A stretch of DNA of 64,000 nt from Ophioderma brevispina (GCA_023653785.1 JAMKCH010041490.1:1-64000); one strand, 5' to 3'. Counted from the first letter of the stretch, positions 11,364-23,899 are shown. Translations and numbers: made by a program. Notes: generated by a model from the sequence alone, not told the origin.

Positions 11364-11700
11364 TTAAAGGGGCATTTCGTGATCCACAGTCTTGCCCCCC
11401 CCCCGATTTACCTCAAAGAAAGTGGGAAATCATCTGAAAGGTTGGCCCCAACCAAGTATACTATGTGTGCCTAATCTTACCGGCAAATGCTGTGCTCTCG
11501 ATAAAAATTCGTAATTTCTGTCCGTTAAATGACCAGAAATTACAATGCAGTTTAGCCTATGGGGCGCACGCTACAACTAATTCGCTTACATAACATCATA
11601 ATGCAGCATCAGAATCAACTGAAATTTTGAAAATAACCTTTTTGAGGATATTTAGTGAATCAAAACAAAAATTAAATGTGATAGAGCACAAATGCACCCA
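11364..11700 (+). mobile_element. Foldback MITE, family B (copy 1)
   Basis: It starts TTAA-AGGGGCATTTCGTGATC and contains AATTTCTGTCCGTTAAA and CCTATGGG blocks. These match, as reverse complement, the better preserved copy at 23453-23797. The right end is degraded (AAATGCACCCATTG). Confidence 0.7.
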
Positions 11701-12504
11701 TTGTAAGATGCTTGACTAAATCACTTTGATCCCACTTGTGCCTTAAGATGCGTTGCCCAAAGGGTTGAAAAGACCTTCTTATACGTTCACAATGAGGACC
11801 ATTGCCACAATTTCTGGCAAAATGTTGACCGATAAGACACTTGAATTAGTCTGCTCTTTTTAATGCAATTTACTTCAAATAGCTTGCACTATCCACAAGT
11901 GGCAGGGGAAAGAACTTGCCTACGTGTAGGTGTGTTCCGTCTAGCCAAATATCAAAAATTGAAAAGGGGCTTGATATTACCGTCAAAAGCATAGTGGGTA
12001 TTACGTTTGGTTGCTAGCTTAAAGTTATTTTCTCTCATAAAGCAGATATGACTTCACAAGCAACTTGCCGTATTGACATTCCATTTTCCGCTTTCACCGT
12101 GCCCAATCGTTGTGTGGTCCATGTATGGATATTGTCTCAAGGTAGTTATGGAGAAGAAACATTTTATTTTATAAAAAATTCTTTATTTTTTTTAAATCAG
12201 TTTTGATGTTTGCATGTTTGTAAAGCTTTGATATTGTACATTTAAAAAATTACAGGCGTGATTGAAGTGGTAAAGGTAGTAAGGTGACAGTAAATCAATT
12301 TTGATAGCACTGTATCCTGTAGGTTACAGGGGTGTGGTAAAAGAGATTTACACAGCCAGATTATTTGAAGGAGAATGTACCTATTGACAAGTACCCTTGT
12401 GTGTAGTAGTAGTAGTGTAAGTGTATTGGGATATTTGCCAAAGGGGTACCATTTCAAACACCAAAATGGAGAGTGTAATCCACCTATGGGTTCACATTTC
12501 AAAT
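11701..12504. other. No gene recognised
   Basis: No exon, RNA or repeat copy was recognised. A TAG trinucleotide run occurs near 12405-12415. Confidence 0.4.
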
Positions 12505-12810
12505 ACATTCCTATCCGGGGGATACGGGGGGGGTCTCAACTTTTTGGGGTGGGTATGTGCTGCCGAATTTCAAAAATTAAGGCTCCGGAGCTGATTGAGG
12601 CCCAGAAATTGGGTCTCCAGAAGTAGTTTTCCAAAAATTTCCAGCTGTTTTTGAGGTGTTTTAAGAAAAGTTGGTTAGAATATGGCTTTGGACATGAAGA
12701 AAAAGTAGGGTCTCTGGAACTGAAATTGTCATAAAAATGGGGGGGTCCGAAACTGAAAAAGAGCCTGAAAAGAGGGGTGTCTTATAGGTGCACATACCCC
12801 CTACTACGAC
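12505..12810. repeat. G-rich-start dispersed repeat (unclassified)
   Basis: It opens with CCGGGGGATACGGGGGGG and contains several GGTCT(C/G)-type blocks. It ends with GTGCACATACCCCC, so the C-rich end pairs loosely with the G-rich start. The composition resembles the units at 2030 and 58999. No coding potential. Confidence 0.35.
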
Positions 12811-14344
12811 AAAACACAGCCTAATAAAACACTATTTTCCCCAAGTCCAACTAAACAATGGGGAGAGTTGATTCCAATTCAATCAATAGCTCTTGGGCAG
12901 AATTTTATATCCAAAATTTGTACCCGATTAAATCCCTGCAATTTATATAGTCAACCGATATAAATCTCCCCGGGTTTACAAAATCAGTTTTAGCTTATAT
13001 AAAAATAGATGAATACCAGGGTGACAAAAACTTTACAGATTGAGAATTAGGTCAAAGTCATTCCATTAAGACAAAAAGGGTCGTCTGACGTGAGGCGCAA
13101 AGCTGCTTAACAATGAACCAATGGTACCATGCATTGTTGGCTCAATTCATACTGCCAAAGCATTCTGGGAAAACATGATCCTCTGTCTTGTTGTGAGCTT
13201 ATAATCATAGTCATATAGGTTACTCTTATTGACCAAAACAATCACAACTCATTCTCAAAGTAAAATATGGAGGAATTGAGCAGTTAGGTAACATCTGTAG
13301 ATAATTCAAACACACAAAAAAAAGATGGACCTTGAAATCAAGCCACACGATGCACAAAAAATATTTGTGTTAAAGACATTGGTTGGTTATCATCAATGTG
13401 CAGCAATGCTAGTGGCAACTGGCTTTGGACTAATTTTACCTATACCATAATTCTAGTGTTTAGTACTAAAATCGGAGGAATCAGATCCATAATAAATTTT
13501 CCCCCCCGTAAAAAATTCCCTCACTCTCTTTCTTTCTCGTTTATTTCTTGTGTCTGTTGAACAAGAGCATTTCCATTGATCCTCTCATGATATTATATTG
13601 CATCAGCCCCTAGAGGCTAGGTTAACTCTCAATATTTGCAACATACATGTAGTGTTTTTTCCACTCGTCGATTCACGCTCTTATTTCGTGCAATATAAAG
13701 GAAAAGTAGTACACTATGTCAAGTTAAAAAGCAAACAAAGGTCTTCTTGGGGCGTGGAATTATCGGGCAACTTACAACAAAAGTGTGTCCCATTTGACAA
13801 CCTCTAAAACTGTTCTCGATAGGTGTTCAAGTGGGAATTCAGAGACTTTTTATCCTCAGAAACATCCTCAGGTCCTTTAAAGACATGTTTTGAGTGTGTC
13901 ATACTCTTAATAAGATTATAGGTGTTTAAGTTGCAGCAAGATATTGTGTAAGGTCGAATATTCCAGCAAATTGAGTGAAAATTTGAGGTATGACTAAATT
14001 ACATTGCTCCATTGAATTTAAAATCATGATGTAAAAGTGGAGAGTATGTCAAGTTAGAGGTTGTTTACAGTGCGTCTTGAAATAGAGTCTGGACAATTGG
14101 TGCAATTAGAGGATTAAAAAATGGCAAAACTTCGTGCATTATTGTTTGTTTATAATTTCATACGGATGTGAGGCGGGTCAACCAATCAAGGATCGTCTCG
14201 GAATGTCAATTATGTAGTGATTCATTTTTGGTGTGCATGAGGGGTGAGTATCAAAGTGGTGTGCTCTGCCACATTTTGTTTAATTTTGCATTTTGTCAGG
14301 CCAGTAATTGTGTCAGGATCTTATACACAATTTTCCATTAAACC
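12811..14344. other. No gene recognised
   Basis: AT-rich DNA with homopolymers. The ORF at 13598-13807 has no recognisable domain. No repeat copies elsewhere in the window were found for this stretch. Confidence 0.4.
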
Positions 14345-14600
14345 CTTATGCCTCATGTGTTTCTAGCCTATCTCCCGGGAGGGAGTGAAAGGAATAAGGG
14401 AAGAGGAGAAAAGGTCAGAGACTCGAACCAGGGGCCTCACTCCCATGATCGGGGGGGATATCACGCTTACGGATGGGGGCTGTCGTCAGGGGGGTCATGT
14501 CGGTGCGGGCCACCGATTTTGTGCCCATATGTCTTTGTTTGATGACATCATGCTGCATCTGGGACTTAGTGCATCTCACTCAGGCATTGATGGTTTTTTT
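14345..14600 (-). repeat. Dispersed repeat, possible tRNA-derived SINE (copy 1)
   Basis: It shares long blocks with 60748-61010 on the plus strand: GTTTCTAGC, GGGAGTGAA, GGGAAGAG, CACTCCCATGA, a CGATTTTGT block, ATATG, GATGACATCAT and GGACTTA. Read on the minus strand it contains GGTTCGAGTCTC, which fits a polymerase III B box, upstream of a unique body. The A box is not clear, so SINE status is inferred. The two overlapping ORFs are readings through the repeat. Confidence 0.55.
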
Positions 14601-15232
14601 TTAGGTTGTTTTGGATTAGGGTTAGTTAGGAGTCAAAACGCTAAATAATTGTTTTAAATCTCATACAAAATTTCCCTTTTAAGTCAAAATATATGTTTTC
14701 TGAGGCTCTGCGAAGTTTTCCCATGGAAATTCAAACTCATATTACTGAAGTTATCAGAATTTTCCATTAAAGTCCAACAAATATTAATTAGAATTCATTT
14801 TCTTAAGTCCAAGTGTCTGTTTACTGATCTGAGAAAAATTTTCAATTCATGGGCTGAGAATTACGAGGTTCTAACCTGACATTTGCGTTTTTTTCATTCA
14901 CTTATACTGACAAGAATGTTATTTTAAAATTTGTATTTAAATAGAGTTGATTTGACTTCACGGACCAAACCAGAGGGTGGTTTGAGCAATCTTAATGCAC
15001 CAGTCAGTTTTGGGAAATTTCAACCCAACTAGAATAGGTCATGTTGATGAACACGAGTTCGGTGGCCCGTACTCAGGCAGGGAAAACGTACAATATTAAA
15101 ACACATTTAAATATACAATACAAAACTTATATTACAATAGAAGTATCTTAAAAAGATTCAAGAATGTAATTGGATAAAAAACATTGTTTAATATGTGGGC
15201 AAAAATATTGGTTTTTAAAAACCCACTAAATT
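14601..15232. other. No gene recognised
   Basis: AT-rich. No exon or repeat was recognised. Confidence 0.4.
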
Positions 15233-15701
15233 TTAATATAGGGGCAAGTCAGTCCATTGGGGGTTCATGTCTGGAATTCCACAAGGCGTAACTGCATAAC
15301 AAAGCACACTTGCATAGGTCTTTAAAAAGAGCTTTAGAGGAGCCATGTTGCCAGTAAATTGAAGACTGACCTGAGTCTTTTCGAGTTGTCCTTGGTAATA
15401 AAAAGCCCCCATCGACCCATTTCTACACAAACGAGAGCCGTCTTGTACCCAGCAATTTGTAAATCGGTCACCAGAGATCCGTATCCGTCCATTTTCCTGT
15501 TGTGGGCGTTTTGATGTCATTTCCAAATGGGACTGGTAGCTCCATTAGGATAATTCGTGTTTTAATAGCCTCACGGTCACGCGATCGGACGTTGGCTGGT
15601 GGTGAGAACGTTAGGTTGAACAGTGCCACCCCCAACAGTACAACCAGAAATATCGGCAAATATTTCAATGCCACGGATGGAATTCTGAGAAATGACATCA
15701 T
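15233..15701 (-). pseudogene. Signal-anchor-like ORF, apparently frameshifted
   Basis: The first frame encodes 77 residues. A short N terminus is followed by a strongly hydrophobic helix (YLPIFLVVLLGVALFNLTF, residues about 14-32) and a polar, basic stem. This is the layout of a type II membrane protein such as a Golgi enzyme. The frame stops just after GKWTDTDLW. A second frame overlapping it carries on with GDRFTNCWVQDGSRLCRNGS and further residues to a stop near 15233. A frameshift, or an intron I cannot place, would join them. I do not recognise the family. It lies just 3' of a degraded LINE on the same strand, so it could be part of that remnant, although the residues do not resemble LINE proteins. 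Confidence 0.3.
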
Positions 15702-15959
15702 ACAGCCTTGACAGAATCATGGACAAAACCGGAATATATGGCGCCAATGAAACCTACCCTGATTAAGACGTAGATCAAATAGTCAAGAATGTGTTGAAGA
15801 GTCTCTTGTTGGAGCAGAGTTTACAAGGCAGTATTGGTACGCTTCCCCAGGTTTTTAAGTTAGTAAATGTTGGAAGGAAGTCTATAGCAGACCTAACTGC
15901 GAAACTAAGAACACCCCGGATGTCGTTATATGACTGAACGCCAAGTTAGATCACTGTTT

Positions 15960-17960
15960 TCTGACTCGAGAAGCTTGAGTAGTTACCTGAACATAAGAGG
16001 CTTAATGTTAGTTTTGCCAAAAGATTGAACGTTGACTAGAGAGAAGATCTTTGTGTTTGTTTTACCTCTCCCACTTACAAGAGTTCGTTGCCTCTTGAGG
16101 GCAGTTTTAACAAAGGTTATTTTTCCACTGGACCACACCGTGCTTAACCATTTTACGTTTCCACTGGCTCTCCAAGCGATCATGTTTTGAACGGCAAAGC
16201 GGGAGAACACGCCGTCGGCTTTTCCCTCAGGCACCTGAAAAAGCAAGTGTATGTGATTCGACGTACACGTCGGAAAACCTGGGTATTGCTAGAACCACTG
16301 GGGCTGTGAATGATAGCAGGTGTGGAACCATGACAAGAGAAGTCTAAGGGAAAGTTTTCAAGGGGTTTTAGTATGTAGTGTTTCGAGTTGCTCCAGCTGG
16401 GAGTCAGTCAACTCGTGGACAGTCATGAGGTAACGCAGATAAGGATAGAATATTGGACGTAAATTCTCAACTTATATTCGTCCTCTTATGGCAGCCTCTT
16501 TGATTTTTTTTATCTCTCAAAAGTTTACTGGAGACGATCAAAGTGTCCCTGGTTTTAACCACTAGGTGATTTGACACCGAGGAATTTCTCCGGTGCCTCT
16601 TTGACTGACTTCAAAATTGTCCTGACCCCAGACTGAATTCAACTTCAGATTCGGAGAACCGCTTCTATTGAGATGGTCTACCTTATAGGTTTCAATTGCA
16701 GTTCATACTTTGTGTTTTTCAAGAATTTCAGTCATCAGTTCTGAATGCTTCCTTGATCGGATGGTTTAATTAAGGCAAAATCATCTGCAAACGAAGCCGT
16801 AATGATTTCATGCCATTTGGAGAATACCATGTTTCTTCGTTAAGTTTGCGATGCTCTATTATAGGCTTAAAAGACCATGAGGAAGATGATGGGGCTCAGT
16901 GGGTCCCCCTGGAAAACACCACGTTTGAAATAAAATGGTTCGGAAGACCAGTCTTTGGTTGTTCATACGCCCCTGTAGACGGGAGTATAGGTTCTGAATG
17001 TAATCAGCAACTGGGGTGGGGATCCCATTCGGCGAAGGTATGTAATCAATTAAATTGTGCTCCACTGAGCCAACGCATCAGCCAGATCAAGAAAGTTTAC
17101 ATGAATTTACGGCTTCCTTGATTTGGGTCAGCTATCAGCTCCCTCATGATCGTTGTGTGGGGCTCAATGCACCCGTTAATACTTTTACGAAGCTTTTTGA
17201 GTTTTGCTATCAGTAAGGCCATTGGCAATAACATATTGTTCAATTCTAAGCTGCGGACAATCTGATAAATAGTCTTACCAACAAAGACGTGAGGGATATC
17301 ATTCGGAAATTTAGCCGGGTTTTCCCATTTCTCCAGACGATAGATCAGCGAGAACATTACTTTTGGACCAGGCTTCAGGTGGATCCCCTGACACTAGTAA
17401 TTTTGAAAACAAGTGGCAAAAACATGATGGGGAGAGGGGAGCTTTTTGATGAATCCATACAGCACCCCATCAGGAACCAGGAGCAGAGGTGACGATTTCT
17501 TGTTCACTATTTCTCTAATGTCACGTGGTCTAACTGGACCCATATTAATGGATACTCAATCATGGGGATAGAAAAGGAAACACAGGAGACGATCGAGAGC
17601 AACCGGGTTCGCAGTCCTGTAACTTTTCGTATAGTTAAGTGTTTGCATGATCTCCTGGTTTAAAGGTGGGGTAGACTAATCCTCACAAAGGATCCTTTTG
17701 CACACTTTCAACAAATTTCCAGAAATGCCGGTGTAAAGATTTTTCCTTGGTGCCGAACAGAGTAAATTGCTTCTTTTTATTTTCGATCTTCTTAATATAG
17801 TTATGCGCTTTCCGGCTTGTTTAAAGGCTTTTTTATCTTCGGGCCTGGCGTTTCTACCAAAGGCCTTTCTTTCTAAGGCTGTTTTTTAGGGATTTTGCTT
17901 TTTGGGCACTAGAGTCAATGTTCAATATTTGGCGTTTTCCTCATTGGTTTGCAGCGCAAA
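15960..17960 (-). mobile_element. Degraded non-LTR retrotransposon (reverse transcriptase region)
   Basis: On the minus strand, broken across several frames, the order of reverse transcriptase blocks is intact. First comes a lysine/phenylalanine-rich linker (FWKFVESVQ, about 17.7 kb). Then NPAKFPNDI / FVGKTIYQI and GCIEPHTTIMRELIAD (17.36-17.1 kb). Then FKRGVFQGDPLSPIIFLMVF (GVFQGDPLSP at 16893-16920). Then the catalytic box as FADDFALIK (16780-16791). Then a thumb-like EKFLGVK (about 16.6 kb) and a C-terminal region with LTDSQLEQLETLH (about 16.4 kb). Many stops and frameshifts show it is dead. The endonuclease or N-terminal ORF is not recognisable. Clade not assigned. Confidence 0.8.
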
Positions 17961-18600
17961 ATTCGGGACTGACGAGAAAAATTCAGTCAAGATTAAATAA
18001 ACTCTATTACCGGCAACAGCTGGTGATATGTTATTCACTGGCGATTTTAAAGTGCGTGGACCGCATAGGGATTTACCTGTTGGTTGTGTCAAAGTACCAA
18101 TCTCTTGTGTACATTGTTGGTATGGTAAAAATTAATCGGCGTTTACAAATGAGCACTCATGACAATACCTAAATACAATGGTGATTATCGATCTGTTTCG
18201 CCGTGATGGGCTGCTGACCGGTATGTAGAATACATGGTGGTATAAAAACACAAAATGTCCAGTGATGGTCCGAACACGATGTGGACGATGGCATTGGTGA
18301 AATTGTCTACAGCTTGCGATAATGTTCCAAAAATAGTCTCGAATGTTCTCATAAGATATAACAAAAAAAACACATACGGACTAAACATTACCAAAGACAT
18401 TGGGTCAGCTCCCAGCAAGATTTGCTTTAGAGAATTTGCTTTATCGAAATTTTAAAAAAGATTTGCTTTAAGAAATTTATTCTTAACACATAAAACTCTG
18501 ATGGCAACACTCATTTTAGCTCACAAAGCATTGGTACTTAAAGAAGTTTGTTAGCATGATCTTGAAGTCTTGTGGTTCTTAAACTTTTTGACCTTTATCC
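17961..18600. other. No gene recognised
   Basis: The minus-strand ORF at 18185-18418 may be the far 5' remnant of the adjacent LINE, but it has no diagnostic motif. Confidence 0.3.
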
Positions 18601-18947
18601 TTAAGGGTGCTTGTTCCGATTTATGTGCCTTGTGTTCTCTACTTTATATGATCGCATGGCACTTGCACATACACCCTCTCAAGTACCGTGGGAAACAACT
18701 TGCGGTTTTGATGGTAGACGCAATAATGCATGTTGCAAAGCCCTATTCAATACTGTGCTAATATTGATGGTTAACCACTAAAACGGTGTTTTTTTGTTTA
18801 TATCTTGGGAATGAAATGGATTTGAGGGCTCAAATTTCAGGACGACAATGAGTGAGAAAAATACGGCCTTTCATTTGATTTCAAAATCAATACTACTTCC
18901 GGGTAAATCAGGGGGATCCCAAAGACGATCGGAACACGCACCTTTAA
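18601..18947 (+). mobile_element. Foldback MITE, family A (copy 2)
   Basis: Termini are TTAA-GGGTGCTTGTTCCGAT and ATCGGAACACGCACCT-TTAA. Diagnostic internal blocks are CGTGGGAAACAACTTGCGG, GGTAGACGCAATAATGCATG, TATATCTTGGGAATGAAATG and CTACTTCCGGGTAAATCAGG. This is the best full-length copy of the family in the window. Confidence 0.85.
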
Positions 18948-19112
18948 GTACTGACACATGTTTAGTACAATACAGTATAGGCATGTTGCTATGCATCGAT
19001 GGGATCAATTCAAAACATCCTCTGGGCCCAACCATTGGGATTGTTAGTAAGTCAGGATTTTTGTGTCATGTACAAGAGGACACAAAGGGATTGTTTTGGT
19101 AGTATGTCTGTG

Positions 19113-19500
19113 TGTGGTAAATATGTTAACCCTAAAATGTCTGTGGTAAACATGTTAACCCTAAACATAATTGCTGCTCTTTCCACATACTTGTGCAAAT
19201 TTTCATGGAACTTGGATGTGAAGGTCTTTGCATAATGCCCCACAGGGTATCCATCAAAAGTGAGGCCAAAGGTCATCTAGAGGTTATAAGAGATCATGGC
19301 CCCAAAATGGTCATAATTATAAAATTACTTGTGTATCCACATATGTCAATGAATTTTCATGACATTTGGATGCAATGGTCCTTAGGTAGTGTCCCATGTG
19401 TTGACTCTTCAAGAGTGGGGTCAAAAGTCACCAGGGGTCATTAGAGGTCATGGACCAAAAATGTAATAACTTGTGTGACCTTGTCTCCATTCACAAACAG
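19113..19500. repeat. Diverged tandem repeats
   Basis: A 31-33 bp unit ending GTTAACCCTAAA is duplicated at 19113-19170. It is followed by two diverged units of about 160 bp, each containing TTTTCATG...TTGGATG, a GGTC, a CCCACA or CCCATG, an AAAGTCA/AAAGGTCA, and AGAGGTCATGG-like blocks. Confidence 0.55.
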
Positions 19501-19633
19501 TGATGGCAGATGACACATGCATTCAAGGAACACTGTATTATTTTTATTCTTATGACTATTCCTTTGAACCTAATGTTTGAACATAAAAACACACAGCAAC
19601 TTGTGGAATAAGATTTAAGTTTTGCAAGAGAAG

Positions 19634-20173
19634 GCAGTGCATGTCATTGAGAAGAAAAACATATTCCTGACTGGATGCAAACCAGCAATCTTAAACAGCT
19701 TTGGGAATCAATGCAATTTCATTTGCTTTTTGCTAGGTTTTAATTCGCAATTTAGACTGGGTATTAGAAGCCAGTGCATGTCATTGAGAAGAAAAACATA
19801 TTCCTGACTGATTGCAAACCAGCATTCTTAAACAGCTGTGGGAATTAATGCAATTTCATTGGTTCCTGCTAGGTTTTAGTTTGCAATTTAGACTGGGTAT
19901 TAGATGCCAGTGCATGTCATTGAGAAGAAAATTGTATTCCTGACTGGATGCAAATCAGCATTCTTAAACAGCTCTGGGAATTTATGCAATTTCATTGGTT
20001 TTGCTAGGTTTCAATTCACAATTTAGACTGGGTATTAGAAGCCAGTGCATGTCATTAAGAAGACAAATGTATTTCTGACTGAATGCAAACCAGTAATCTT
20101 AAACAGCTATGGGAATTAATGCAATTTCATTGGTTCCTGCCGGGTTTTAATTCACAATTCAGACTGGATATTA
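19634..20173. repeat. Tandem array, four copies of an about 136-bp unit
   Basis: The phrase CAGTGCATGTCATTGAGAAG recurs at 19635, 19772, 19908 and 20043 (last copy with an A for G), giving periods of 137, 136 and 135 bp. Each unit also carries CTTAAACAGCT, GCAATTTCATT and GCAATTTAGACTGG-like blocks. The copies differ at a few per cent of positions, and indels are small. No open frame runs across all units. Confidence 0.9.
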
Positions 20174-20954
20174 TGCACTGCACCTTGACGTTATTCTTTG
20201 TTGATCTACTCGCGTCATGCTGCGAACTCACATTCATTCATGCCTAAATATGGGACAAGTGTATACAATTCCTGTATACTTTATTGAAGGAAAAATCACC
20301 AAATAGTTTTAAAAACAAAGTACTTGAGAAATTTGTCCTCTTGCAAATTGGCATGCAGTGATGGCAACTGTATATGATAAGGTTTCAAGGTGGGTGACCT
20401 GATCGACAACCTCGTCCCTCCACTTTACTCCTTCAAAATTGAGATTGACCAAAGTTTTGCAGCCAAAAGCATGAAAAAAAATTATTTAAGTGTGAAAATT
20501 AACTCTGAAAATCTTGGTATAAAACCTTTTCTGGGGTAAATAGTTTGTGTTTTCTGAATTTTGTATTGTTAGGCAGCAAACATGCTATTTTGGACCAACT
20601 TTCCCAAATTGGCCATTTTTCAGTGACAAACATTTTCATTATCTGACTTTGTATACTCATAGATGCCAAAATACACAATAAGAACATGGGCTCTTTTTAC
20701 ATTAATTCAAAAAACATCTTTTTTGAATGCAGCATTTTTTTCATAGTTTCATTTGCACGTACGTGGTGTTCAAATAGGAAGTGCGGTGTGACAATAATTG
20801 AATTTTAAAATTCCTGTGATATCAATTCACAATTCATAGGAAGGCTGCAGAAGTTTTATTTGCCCCTCAAACTGGTAACTTCCATATTACTAGCATGGCC
20901 CTCTTGCCAATTGGGTTGGTGGAGAAGCAATAGATATCATCTTTCAGACCTAAC
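20174..20954. other. No gene recognised
   Basis: No exon, RNA or repeat copy was recognised. Confidence 0.4.
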
Positions 20955-21022
20955 ACCTATATACTTCGTCTGACATGAACTAAGGAGTGACGTCACAGCT
21001 TTCACGCAGTCTTACACGTGTG
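20955..21022 (+). mobile_element. Half of a family J foldback element
   Basis: ATACTTCGTCTGACATGAAC, TAAGGAGTGACGTCA and the CGCAG that follows match one arm of the foldback at 46400-46586. The other arm is missing, and family F sequence follows directly. Confidence 0.65.
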
Positions 21023-21029
21023 AATCAGG

Positions 21030-21248
21030 ACAAAATCAGAAATTTTGGTCATTACTGTCCATACGGACACTTACTGTAAGACATTAAGATTCGTATCTTG
21101 GAACACTGTCGTTTCCTTCCATTTCTTTCAATTCTTCAGTTGGAAAAAGTAACTTATGAGAATTCTACAGCCTTACCCTTCACTTTAAAGCTATTCCTGC
21201 AAAAATTCAAATATTGGACTCTTTGGGATAAATCACTGGTGTCTTTAA
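21030..21248 (-). mobile_element. Partial family F element
   Basis: GACAAAATCAGAAATTTTGG, TTACTGTCCATACGGACACT, TTATGAGAATTCTACAG and the end TGGTGTC-TTTAA match family F (26429-26778 in the same orientation and 58212-58566 in reverse). The other end is lost at the junction with the J half-element. Confidence 0.65.
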
Positions 21249-23055
21249 GCCCTAATGACATCTTTTGAATATAGTCAATTTGTAGAATCGAGACATGGTG
21301 CTTTGACTCAATCCTTCGTAATTCCCATTAACGAAGGGATGCTCCCTCCCTCTTTGCTGCAGCGTTTAGTCCCAAGATTAAAATATTCTAATCCTAAACT
21401 CATTCTAAATACAAATATTAAGAATGTTGGATTTGACAATTAAATGCATCATTTGGCATAAACCATATTTTTTTCACTAGAGCATGGAAAAGGTACAATT
21501 TGCTTGCAGAATATTAAATATGTTTTGATGGTATCAATATCAAGTACACAAGTGTGTCGGTAAGGCAAACAAAGTTTAATGCCCTCTCTGAGCTACTAGA
21601 TATAATTCAATAGTGTCTTGTAAACTCAAACCATAACAAAGTTTATTGCATTGACCAGTATATTTGATAGTTTGCTCCAGATTTCCCCTTGGTTTTTAAT
21701 ATCAGCGATTAAGGGTATCTCTGTACGTGGGCATAATGTAAAGTGGACCGCTCGTATGTACTTACTTAGCTGCTTGCATGAATCAGCAGTCTAAATAGGC
21801 TGGAATACGTAGAGTCACAGCTAAATGCCAGGCAGACGTTTCTGTCAAAAACAATAATTTGAGACTCTGAATTTCCATTTATATGACACAAAATGAACAA
21901 CTAAATCGAGTATTGCATGTCGAGAACAGGGTCAAATATCTGAAATTCAAGGAGCTGCGTGCGTGGCTGCACTGCGTATGAGTGCCAACTGGGCCGTCAG
22001 AGCGAGCTCAAACACTCCAACTTGTCCCACTCCGTAATACCGTCAAAGTTTGTTACATAAACACTGTATCATAACTGACAACCCAAAATATCATGTAAAT
22101 AGAGTTTGTGGAAGCAAATGCTTCACGATCACTTGCAGTGGAGTATTTCAGACCAAATGTTATTTAGATGACATTTAAGTCGGTTAGATTGACAATTGAA
22201 AAACATAATTGTAAAAAAAAAAGAGCAGTGTAAGAAAATGATACATACATTTGGGTTTGGAGTTCAGAATTAGGAGCATGTGCAATTATGAAACATTCAA
22301 GAAGCTGTATGAATAGTGATATAATTCCATAAGAACATTTAAATAAATGAATGTAATGTATGAGTGCCTAACAGGACTTTCCACCTAAGGTTGTATGAGT
22401 TACAGAATTATAATGCCAAAGGGGTTACCATGCATGGGTGATAGCTGAGCATTGAAAGTAATGGTCTTTGGGTGAAAGGGGAGCAAACTTGGAACGTGTT
22501 AAGTGCTGTTTTTCCAAAAGAAAGACTTCAGAGTTTGCCAAATTTGTTGGTCAAATATTTGCTTTAAAGTATGACTTTCTTACTCTATAAATTTACGTAG
22601 AGTAAAATTTCAATCTTATTCAGTGAGCATGCACCACAAATGAAGAAAGATTGAAAAGTCAATCTTTTAGATTGACATTTCAATCTTTGGAATTATGATA
22701 AATTTGAAATTAAACTAATTTGAATCTAAAAGATTGACTTGACAAGATTGTGGTATATTTCATACATTTAGGTGAAATACGCTTGAGACTGCAGTACAAA
22801 GTACCTTTTCTTTGAAATTATTCTTACAGAAATGTAGAAGAATATCGAAAGAATACAAATTTTGAGGCAGTGACGTTAAAATTAACGGCAAAGGGTAGAA
22901 TTTTCAATTGTAACATTGCCCTAATTGCCACCTGCCAGATGATTTACAGTCATCTTAAATTTGACAGTTTGATTACTGTGCATATGTACGCATACTCAGG
23001 CTTAAACAAATAAAAGGATACAGCCAAGAAATCTGAAATTTAAAAATCCGGATAG
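21249..23055. other. No gene recognised
   Basis: AT-rich. Several AAAGATTGA/TCAATCTTT inverted motifs cluster at 22640-22750. No exon was found. Confidence 0.4.
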
Positions 23056-23189
23056 TTAAAGCTGCACTGGCACATTTTCAGAAAATATGAAATTTCATCA
23101 ATTTGCTCACAAATGATAGTCTAGGCCATTGGAAGAATAGAGATATATTTTACACATAAAAATAACATACCCAAAAGCAGAGAGGGACA
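23056..23189 (+). mobile_element. Left half of a family D element
   Basis: TTAA-AGCTGCACTGGCACATTT, then AATGATAGTCTAGGCCATTG and TTTTACACATAAAAATAACA, match 35906-36039 almost base for base. In both places the half-element is interrupted shortly after AGAG.AGGGA. The right half is not seen here. Confidence 0.75.
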
Positions 23190-23434
23190 TTAATAAGAGG
23201 CTAAAGACATCCAGGTAATTTGTAGGCTAACTTTTAAGTTTGCCGTAACTTTAATAAACAAATGTGTCTATTACACAAATATCATAGACTTGTACTAATT
23301 GATATTAAAACCACAAAGGTCGCAGACCGGTCAAACAAGGTGCATGCCATGAGAATCAACTCTGGCATGTGTTTTCTTGTGTTACATGCCATTTCTGTGT
23401 TGTCTGCTGAATTAATGTCACTGGCGACATTAAT
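23190..23434 (+). mobile_element. Element E, palindrome-ended (copy 1)
   Basis: It matches the reverse complement of 36188-36435: GGTAATTTGTAGGCTAAC, AACCACAAAGGTC, CCGGTCAAACA, GGTGCATGCC and TTTTCTTGTGTTA blocks. It ends in a 24-bp near-perfect palindrome (ATTAATGTCA then CTGGCGACATTAAT, 23411-23434). Its left palindrome is reduced to GACATTAAT. Compared with the other copy the left side is truncated. Confidence 0.75.
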
Positions 23435-23452
23435 TATAAAGTATACATCAAA

Positions 23453-23797
23453 TTAAAGGTGCATTTCGTGATTTCATCACCGTCTGTTTTATTCATTGAT
23501 CACTGGATATTCTTGAGAAAAGCTTATTCTCAAAATTTGAGCTGATCCCGATCTTGCGGTTTTGTGTTATGAGCAATTGCTCGTTTCCCACGGTCCCATA
23601 GGCTACCGTGCTGTAATTTCTGTCCGTTTACAGACAGAAAATACAAAATTGCGAATTTCTCACAGATGCGACCGAATTTGCAAGTAAGATTGGGCACACG
23701 TGGATTACTAAGGCTAACGGTTCAGATGATATAAAAATCTCAATTTTTTTAGGCAAGTCGGGGGGACGAGGCTGTGGATCACGAAATGCCCCTTTAA
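23453..23797 (-). mobile_element. Foldback MITE, family B (copy 2, full length)
   Basis: Flanked by TTAA on both sides. Left end AGGTGCATTTCGTGAT, right end ATCACGAAATGCCCCT. An internal short palindrome, CTGTCCGTTTACAGACAG, is also present. Reverse orientation relative to the copy at 11364. Confidence 0.85.
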
Positions 23798-23899
23798 ATA
23801 ACTACATTTTATTCACATCTACCTGTGCTGCCCAACCTTGCTAGCTTTTCAATGGATTGTGGTGGCTTATGATTTAGTATAGAAAGAAGATGAGAATGT

